Source of the DNA: Dactylorhiza incarnata
Taxonomy: Eukaryota > Streptophyta > Magnoliopsida > Asparagales > Orchidaceae
DNA: 64,000 nt
Assembly: GCA_033032865.1 (NCBI GenBank)
Contig: JAWHQI010000201.1
Coordinates: forward strand, 2,605,501 to 2,669,500
Reading direction: 5' to 3'
The notes below the pieces were generated by a model. That model was not told the origin of the DNA. It ran no database searches and saw only the letters and a list, made by a program, of their open reading frames with translations. A program made the position numbers and the translations under genes. Positions 57,095 through 64,000 of the stretch are shown piece by piece; the first letter of the stretch is position 1, and each line of letters starts with the position of its first letter.

Positions 57095-60000
57095 TGTAAG
57101 ACCCCATTTTTTCTTCAAAAACCTAGGTATTATGCCCATAACCGCCGCTTTGCGGTGACACCCTCGCTCGGAAAGGTCGCCACTACAAAGCGCCGATCCT
57201 GCTGGCCCTGTCGATCACAGAGAGGTAAAGCTTAATAATTTTATAAAAGCCAAGTCCACATCAGATAGAAAAGTAAAACCATCATAAAGAGATGTCCACA
57301 TCAAAAATCTAAATAAAAATGTACGATAATTATAAAGGGCTCCTGCCCGATACATCAATTCCTCACTACATTTTCACTCGCGGAAGCATAATCTACTAAA
57401 GCTACTAAGACACTCACGGATCCTGTCATCGGTGCACCCGTGCTAGATTGCCCCGCCTCCATCAGCACTGGCCTCTGGTGCTGCAGCATCTCCTCGGTCC
57501 CCTAAAATGATAAGGTCCACCGATCGTTAGTCAAAAGACTAAGCCAATCCCCCACGCCTCCCCCGGTGACTCCTAGGCACCGAGCGGGAGGAATGAAGCG
57601 GAGGACAACAAGGGGTGTAAACAATAGCTGATGATGGGGATATAATCTATAGGGAATGTCTACAACTACGCAATATATATCATAACTGAAGCAGTAAGTA
57701 AAGTATAGCAAGAACAAGTGAAGTAAACAAGTAGAGGAAATATATAAAGATAAGTAAGGGAAAGTAACCGTTGATTTATAGGAATGCCCACACAAACCTT
57801 TAGACCAAGGGGTCGTTTAGCAAGTCCTATCGTATAAGGAGTCCCATAACCAACTTATACGATAGGGGTAGGGGTTGAGATGCAATGTTATGCTATGTCA
57901 TGCAAAGTATGTAGTTTAATGTTATGTTCACACACGTGCAACTCACACACTATGACTATATGCGCACTGACCTTTAGTTCCCCCCTTTTAGAGCTAGCAA
58001 AACTCCCAGGATACTTTCGTAATGGCAAATGGAAGCGGTGGGTTGGGCCTCGCCCACCACTAGGTTTGTATTTGCACTACCTAACCTAGACCTAATGTAC
58101 GACTCAATGTTAAGAACACAACAGCGGAGTCCCTGCATACTCTTGCTGCTTAGACCACCAGACTTGTCTTGGTAAAGGGTTATCCACACTTACCGAGCCC
58201 AAGTATTAATGTTGGTGAAACGATAATCAACACTAAGGACCCACCACCCTATGCACAAGCAAACATGTTTACCATCTATCTCCGAGCCATAAGCTCCTCG
58301 GGCTAATTAGCCCGTCACAATAAACATTGCTGAGTCACAAGCTCACCAGACTAATTAGTCTACTGCTACAACCACCGATCCTACCGCTCGTAAGACCAAA
58401 CTGACTAAAATACCCGTGACAATGGGTGTGAGTGAGGGTATTACTTAGTTGATCTTATACAATAGCATATCCCTACAATTTATGGTTAGTCTTTGACTTC
58501 CCGAGGATTACCCTGTAAGGGCTCGCTACAGTACTAAGAACTATACTGGGATGACACCCTAAGGCCCCCTTTCTCAAGGCATTTAATGTTATTGGTATCT
58601 ACCCATATACATAACCCTCTCACCATCTCACTTGTACTAACCCTTGGTGGTTTATGACACTTCTAGGGGAAAGACGATCTTTCATCAATCCCGAGTACAA
58701 CCTCACCCTGGACTACCCAAGAACACTTACCACATGACCTCCTTTTTGGTGACCTCAACCTCTTCAACCTGACCATGTACTCCAGTTAAACCCCATTTCC
58801 TCTTAGTAGGCCACTAGTTACCCAAGTTTTACCATTTTACTATACTCAGACCAAACGAACTATATGAACCACATAAGTAGAAGTACTCCAAATACTCATC
58901 CTAATAACACAAGATTATTACTGAAAAAGGCTTACTGACTGAGTTTCACAATTTATGGAAATCATTTTCTTACCTAAATAAATATTCCAAGTAAATCTTA
59001 ATATGAACATGTTGTGAAGTAGCCTACTGATAACAATCTCCAAAAATTACATAAAAATTTACAAAGCTTCCTAATGCCCTGAAATATCCTACCACCAAGT
59101 TGCAAAATTTTTGAGAGAGTATTGGATCCTCTATTATTTTTCTTAAGTCTGAGACAAAATAAGTCCCTTGTAAATGAAGTACTGGTTAAATCATTTAATT
59201 AAATACACAAAAATTACCAGAGGTCCATCATATGATTATAAAGGCACTACCAAGGTTTCATACTCATCCAAGACCATATTAATATGTAAATCTCTTTAAT
59301 AATGAAAAGCCCTAAAGAGGTTATAACCTAATCTAGGGGGAATAAGGGTTCCTAAAATCCTTCTAAAATTTCCTAGGGTATTATTACACCATTTGAACTT
59401 GTACACCAAATTCCATGACCACTCCATAACATTTGACCCCATGTCCTACACAAAGCTCAAAATGCAACCCTAAGGGTAAAGCTAGGGTTTTGGGGAAAAT
59501 CCACCCCACATCATCCCAAATCACTCATGGAGGTGTTTTAGGTGATCCTAAACCAGTGGCCAAGATTTCACATCATGTTAATGAGTTTTGACCACAATAC
59601 CCCAAGATGAACACCATACCCTAATTTTGACCTAGTTTGACCAAACTTGGGTTAACAAATTACCCTGCTAGATCAGTCCCAAATGGACTGAAATTTTTAC
59701 CAGGGTCATATAATAACCCTAAGGAGCATCCACCAAAATTTGGAGGGGATTGGAGGTCATTAGACCCATTAATTAATTAACATTTGAATTATGAAATGAT
59801 TGCAAAAACCTTAGAAAAATATTCTCCTAAAATTTCCATCTTTTGGCATGACAAGGGGGTTGGTACAAGTAGCCTAAGTTTCAATTTTCAAGATCATAGC
59901 ATTTTTCTAGCAAATGTTATTCAAGGAAAGGTGACTGCCCTACCCTAGGGACCAGTCCTGCCAAAATGACTCTACAGGGGGCTACAGTGACCCTATTGAG

Positions 60001-61603
60001 CTGAAAAATATTTTCAATTAAACTACACACCACATGCTACAACTTTGATGTTGGGCACTTTTTCATCAGAGGGTAGTATGTATTTTTAATAATTAAAACA
60101 AAATACTGTAGGAAGTGTGACAAAAATGAAATGTTCATATAGCATAATTATTTAAATCTGCGGATAGCAGATGGAGACAGATCCGACGGCTCACCATCAT
60201 CGTCACCAACTAATGGAAGGCTCGCTACAGCCCGTCCCGGCCACCCTCGCCTCTCCCCGGCCAGCAAGTGCCACCACCACCTCCGTTGAGGTGGTGGCTG
60301 GCGATAGGAGGTCCCTTGCCGGCCAGTGGTGGCCGAAGTAGGGGTTTTGGGGAGGGGAAAGAGGGCTCAAAATGAGCCCTTTCGAAAGCGCGATCCGAGC
60401 CCAATTGAGCTCGGATCAAGCCCCGAATCATTAGAGGATCTAGCACTAGAGGAGAGGAAGCGGATCGGACCTGTGTGGGGGCTTGGTGTCGTGTATTCCA
60501 GCAAGTCGCCATTGCCGGAGGTGGTGCCTTTGGTGCCATGCCGATCTAGGCCTCCTCTACACAATTCTCACTGGAAGGTTGGGGGTTTTCTTCCTCTCTG
60601 ATCACTGAAGGTAATGGGGGTTTCAATTCGAGCTTGGATGGCTTTATTCCTGAAAGCCATTAATGGCCATTAACTAGGATTTTGGTTACACTTGAGGGGG
60701 GATGAATTGGTCATCAATTATGCTGGGAAGAGGCTGAAAACTTCTCCTCTCCCCAAGAGGAGATGAATGGTGCGCCATCAATTGCTCAGATTGGGGGTTT
60801 CTTCTTCCTCCCCATTAACTCCCCTTTCATTCTCTCTCTTTCAAATTGGGCTTTATCTCTCTTGGCCGATTCTCTTCAAACTGAATGGCCAACTTAGCAG
60901 CATTCAACCCCCATTAGGTGGTGGACCACATCAATTGGGTTTAGCTCAAGCGGATTGGGTTCAATTTGGGTAAAGTAGGTCATTTTGACCCAAATTTACG
61001 ATAAGGTTGACTTTGGTCAAATTGACCACTTGGGTTGACCACAATGGGTGGGTAGAGACCCATTGGGCTCTCTTAAGGGTTAGGAAGGTTTAAGTGGAGT
61101 CAATTTGGCAAGGTGAGGGTGGATTGCCCCTTAATAGGGCACGTTTGACCAAATTTGGGCTAGAGTTGACTTTGGTAAAATTGGCCAAATTGGAGGTCCC
61201 ATGATGGGGCTTTTTGGTCCATTAGGTCCCTAGTGTCCCTATAAGGGTAGGGAAAGGGACAATTTGGCATGATGGAGGCCAATTGGCCCTAATTGAGTTA
61301 GTTTGACCAATTTAGGGTTATGGTTGACTTTAGTCAATTTGACCTCTTTGCTTGTCCCCAGTGGTTCCCTGGTGCTCCAAGGGGACCCTAATGGGTTAGG
61401 GATGTTATGGTGGGGTCACAATTTCAAGATGAGGCCCTAAAGTCCAACCCTAGGCTTGGTATCTGAGAATTGCTATTTGCAGACCACTTGGGTTTTCTCG
61501 TTCTTACCTAAGTTCACATGATCTTAAGTACTTCCCATGGTTTTGTCATGACCTAGTCATGACAAAACCAACTTTGGGGCCTAGTTGTTTGGGGGATGTT
61601 ACA
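57095..61603 (-). repeat. G2 3' LTR
   Basis: A 4,509-bp LTR, TGTAACATCCCCC at 61603 to TCTTACA at 57095 on the minus strand. Its U5-like end (57095-57620) matches that of G1, including CCGCTCGGTGCCTAGGAGTC (about 57585). GC-rich DNA lies at 60180-60600 and a W-box array at 60957-61350. Many small open frames in the LTR look like chance. The left flank CTTCC (57090-57094) is the predicted target duplication. Confidence 0.88.
60957..61350. promoter_or_regulatory. W-box array in the G2 LTR
   Basis: A dozen or so TTGAC[CT] cores on both strands occur, e.g. GGTTGACTTTGGTCAAATTG near 61004 and TTGACTTTAGTCAATTTGAC near 61324. They lie about 250-650 bp inside the LTR start. Confidence 0.6.
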
Positions 61604-61915
61604 AATCCCAATACATAAAAATAAAAATTTCGTCCCCGAAATTGAGGTTAGGCCTGTGAGGTTCTTATAGCAAGTGATTAACTGTAACATCCCAAACCGA
61701 AATTAAGTTATACCTGTCATAAAGAGCTCTGGGTACTTTTGTTGCATCAAGTCCAGTGGCTCCCAGGTGTGTTCCTCTTATACATGGTTCCTCTATAGGA
61801 CCTTAACAAGTGGAACCTTCTTGCGCCGCAAGAATCACAACTCTGTGTCGTCTATCCGAACCAGCTCCAGGTGAACTTATCGATCAGTAGCTACCGTCCC
61901 TTCTGAAGTAGATAT
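61604..61915 (-). pseudogene. pol: G2 chromodomain remnant and 3' end
   Basis: On the minus strand the frame reads RIDDTELWFLRRKKVPLVKV, then EEHTWEPLDLMQQKYPELFMT with stops between. This matches the C-terminal chromodomain of plant chromoviruses (WEP...YPELF). The typical GGGGACGAAATTTTT block and TATTGGGATT precede the LTR. Chromodomains guide integration to heterochromatin. Confidence 0.7.
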
Positions 61916-62554
61916 TTATTGCTCTATACATAGTAGAGCCCTCCTAAGAGAGGAGACGTGGAAGATGTCGTGCAATCCCGCTAACTCCAGCGGTAGTTCC
62001 AGTCTGTAAGCCAAGGGGCCAATCCGCTCCAGGATCCTATAGGGCCCCATATATCTCGGACTGAGCTTCTTCCGCCCGCGTACCCGCGAGACTCCATGCA
62101 TCGAATGTATCTTCTAGAATACCCGATCTCCCACCTGGAACTCTACCATACGATGTCGCACATCGTAATACTTGGCTTGCCTGCTTTGTACCTTCAACAT
62201 CCTGTCTCGAATCAGCCTCACCAGAACCTCCGTGTCTTCCATGAACTCCGAGCCAAGTGACTTGGGATACTCACCCTGGATCCAAGAAAAAGTGGTCCTG
62301 CATCTCCGTCCGTATAAAGCCTCGTACAGTGCCATGCCTATACTGGCTTGGTGACTGTTGTTGTACGAGAACTCGACTAATGCCAACAGCCTCTCACATG
62401 GCTGCCCGAAGTCCAGAATGCATAGACGTAGAAGGTCCTCCAAGGTACGGTTATTACGCTCCGTCTGTCCGTCTGTCTGGGGGTGGAATGCAGTGCTGAA
62501 TGTCAGTCGTGTGCCCAAGTAAGCATGCACCACTCTCCACTCCCTCGATGTGAA
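61916..62554 (-). pseudogene. pol: G2 integrase C-terminal half
   Basis: The frame 62533-62114 reads YLGTRLTFSTAFHPQTDGQTERNN, with the catalytic Glu in QTERNNRTLED, then FSYNNSHQASIGMALYEALYGRRC. It ends in VGDRVF at a stop at 62116-62114. The frame 62101-61916 continues with KKLSPRYMGPYRILERIGPLAYRL, the integrase tail. An in-frame TGA follows SDRDG near 62553. Confidence 0.88.
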
Positions 62555-63394
62555 TCATCCATCCCGATCCGACATAATCGTCCTAGGCACGCCATGGTAC
62601 CAAACAAACTGCTCCACGAACCATCGTACAAAATCACCGACTGGACCGTCCTTCCTAACTGGAATGAATCTGGCCACCTTCGTCAATCTGTCAACGATCA
62701 CCCATATCGAATCATTCAACGCATATGATCGGGGAAGACCGTGTATAAAGTCCATCGCGATGTCGTAGAACTTCCACTCCGGTATCGGGAGTGGCTGCAA
62801 TAATCTGGTAGGGTTCCGGCACTCTACCTTCACGAGTTGGCAAGACTCGCAGTGAGTCACAAAATAGGTGATGTCTTTCTTCATACCCGGCCAGTACAAG
62901 GTCCTCTTCAGATCTGTTGTCATCTTGGTGATACCCGGCTGCACAGAATATCTTCTACAATGAGCCTCTGTCATAATATCCTCCCGAATCTGGCTCCCTA
63001 CCGGTATATAAACTCGGCCTCTAAAACTCAACAGGCCGTCCTTCGACGAATAGTCTCTAGCTGAGCCTTCCTCCAAGGCTCTGAATATCAGCTCTAGCTT
63101 AGCATCCTGCCTCTGCCCATCCCTGATGCTGTCCCGAATGTCATATGTGGTACCCATCGCCGCTAAATACTCCTCGTGTAGCTCCGGATCGTCCTCGAAT
63201 ACTAAGGAGATCTGCATGTCTTCGAACATCCTTACTAGCTCCATGGCCATCAACTTGGGCTCTGCTCCTGACGTGGTAGCTCTCCTGCTCAGTGCGTCTG
63301 CTACCACATTCTCCTTCCCTGGGTGGTAATGCATTGTGTACTAGTAGTTTGATAAAAAATCCACCCATCATCTTTGCCGGATGTTCAGCTCCTT
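62555..63394 (-). pseudogene. pol: G2 RNase H end and integrase N-terminal half
   Basis: The frame 63334-62555 starts inside HYHPGKENVVADALSRR, the RNase H/integrase joint, after a stop near 63342. The integrase zinc finger reads AHCRRYSVQPG with CESCQLVK; one His (usual SxHPG) is Gln. YWPGMKKDI, FYDIAMDFIHGLPRS with the first catalytic Asp, and IMSDRDG with the second follow. Confidence 0.9.
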
Positions 63395-63947
63395 CTACGT
63401 ATTTACGTTCTTCAGATTCTTGTGATCTGAGAATATGTCGCAGTGGACACCGTAGAGATAGTGACGCCAGATCTTGAGAGCAAATACAACTGCTCCCATC
63501 TCCAAGTCAAGCACCGGGCAATTCCGCTCGTGATTCTTCAGCTGGCGGGAAGCATATGCTATCACGTGCTCGTTCTGCATCAGAACGGCACCCATCCCCT
63601 TGTATAACGCATCTGTGTACACCTGGCATCCTTCCCTCCCCGACGGAAGGGCAAGGATGGGGGCCGTAGTAAGTCGACCCTTCATCTCCTGGAATGCTGC
63701 CTCACACTGTGGTGTCCATGTAAAAGTAGCATTCTTTTTTGTCAGGGATGTGAGCGGGAGGGCTATCTGGGAAAACCCCTGCACGAACTTCCGGTAATAG
63801 CCGGCAAGTCCCAAGAAACTCCTCACGTCAGTGGCCATCTTCAACGGCGGCCAATCCCGTACTTCCTAGTTCTTTGCTGGATCCACTGCTAAGCAAGCTC
63901 CACTGATAATATGACCTAGGAAGGCCACCTCATTCATCCAGAACTAG
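63395..63947 (-). pseudogene. pol: G2 reverse transcriptase end and RNase H
   Basis: On the minus strand MNEVAFLGHIISG and VDPAKN lead, past a stop near 63866, to [19 protein letters not shown] and [13 protein letters not shown]. The RNase H part has [52 protein letters not shown] and IFSDHKNLK. The usual TDAS motif reads TDAL. The RT upstream part is cut by the T-family element at 63948. Confidence 0.9.
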
Positions 63948-64000
63948 TGATGAGTCCTCATCATATACACTTTTATGGACTCATCTGGGCCGTTTAGTTA
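63948..64000 (+). mobile_element. Start of a second T-family LTR
   Basis: TGATGAGTCC, ATATACAC, TTTATGGACTCATCTGGGCC match the reverse complement of the right end of T (39603 leftward). It enters the G2 RT frame after ACTAG (63943-63947), its predicted target duplication. The rest is beyond the window. Confidence 0.8.

Larger units (their letters stand above)
57095..64000 (-). mobile_element. G2: Ty3/gypsy chromovirus-like element, 3' part
   Basis: On the minus strand RT end, RNase H, integrase and a chromodomain remnant run leftward to the 3' LTR. Gag, protease, most of RT and the 5' LTR lie beyond the window, and a T-family element interrupts RT at 63947/63948. The order RT-RNase H-integrase identifies Ty3/gypsy. 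The long LTR and chromodomain tail suggest the Tekay/Del group. Confidence 0.85.

Noticed and set aside
60225..60601. Open frames on both strands in the GC-rich part of the G2 LTR
   Set aside because: Both strands are open in parallel, the translation is Pro/Ser/Gly-rich, and the block corresponds to the non-coding GC-rich part of G1 and G3 LTRs.

Overview
The window is repeat-rich nuclear DNA from a flowering plant with a large genome. I recognise no host protein gene, tRNA, rRNA or small-RNA gene. Nearly every base I can assign belongs to LTR retrotransposons inserted into one another. The Ty1/copia elements show Sirevirus traits: multiplied polypurine tracts, an extra ORF after pol, and palindrome clusters upstream of the LTR TATA box. 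The Ty3/gypsy elements have very long LTRs and a chromodomain remnant, as in Tekay/Del-type chromoviruses. The species cannot be named from the sequence.

Working names: A, copia fragment (+), 3305 to about 6744. S1, outer Sirevirus-like element (+), 6745 to 57094, 3' LTR outside the window. B, Sirevirus-like copia (-), 10192-43523, inside S1 gag, target duplication TGGAC. G1, gypsy array (+), 18019-42245, inside B gag, duplication GTTCC. T, solo LTR, 38090-39603, inside the third G1 LTR, duplication AATTA. S2, non-autonomous Sirevirus-like element (-), 46852-54303, inside S1 RNase H, duplication ATATC/AAATC. G2, gypsy element (-), 57095 to the window end, inside S1 ORF3. A second T-family LTR begins at 63948 inside G2 pol. 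G3 is a truncated G-type LTR ending at 3304. The order of insertion S1, then B, then G1, then T follows from the nesting.

Layout. 1-900: end of a B-type LTR, a 64-bp tandem repeat and unassigned AT-rich DNA. 900-6744: G3 LTR, then the RT-RNase H remnant and 3' region of A. 6745-10191: S1 5' LTR and gag. 10192-43523: B with G1 and T nested in it. 43524-46851: rest of S1 gag, protease, integrase, RT and part of RNase H. 46852-54303: S2, which has gag and a 3' ORF but no pol. 54304-57094: S1 RNase H end, a promoter-like spacer and ORF3. 57095-64000: G2 3' LTR and pol.

The coding regions are all pseudogenes with stops and frameshifts. Points most worth a second look: (1) G1 is LTR-internal-LTR-internal-LTR with one target duplication; (2) S1 carries a second copy of its LTR palindrome cluster plus a TATA box just upstream of ORF3, like an internal promoter; (3) S2 lacks pol but keeps gag and a relative of ORF3, also with an internal copy of its LTR motif; (4) four LTR families each have their own palindrome cluster next to the core promoter; (5) the G-type LTRs carry dense W-box arrays at a conserved place.
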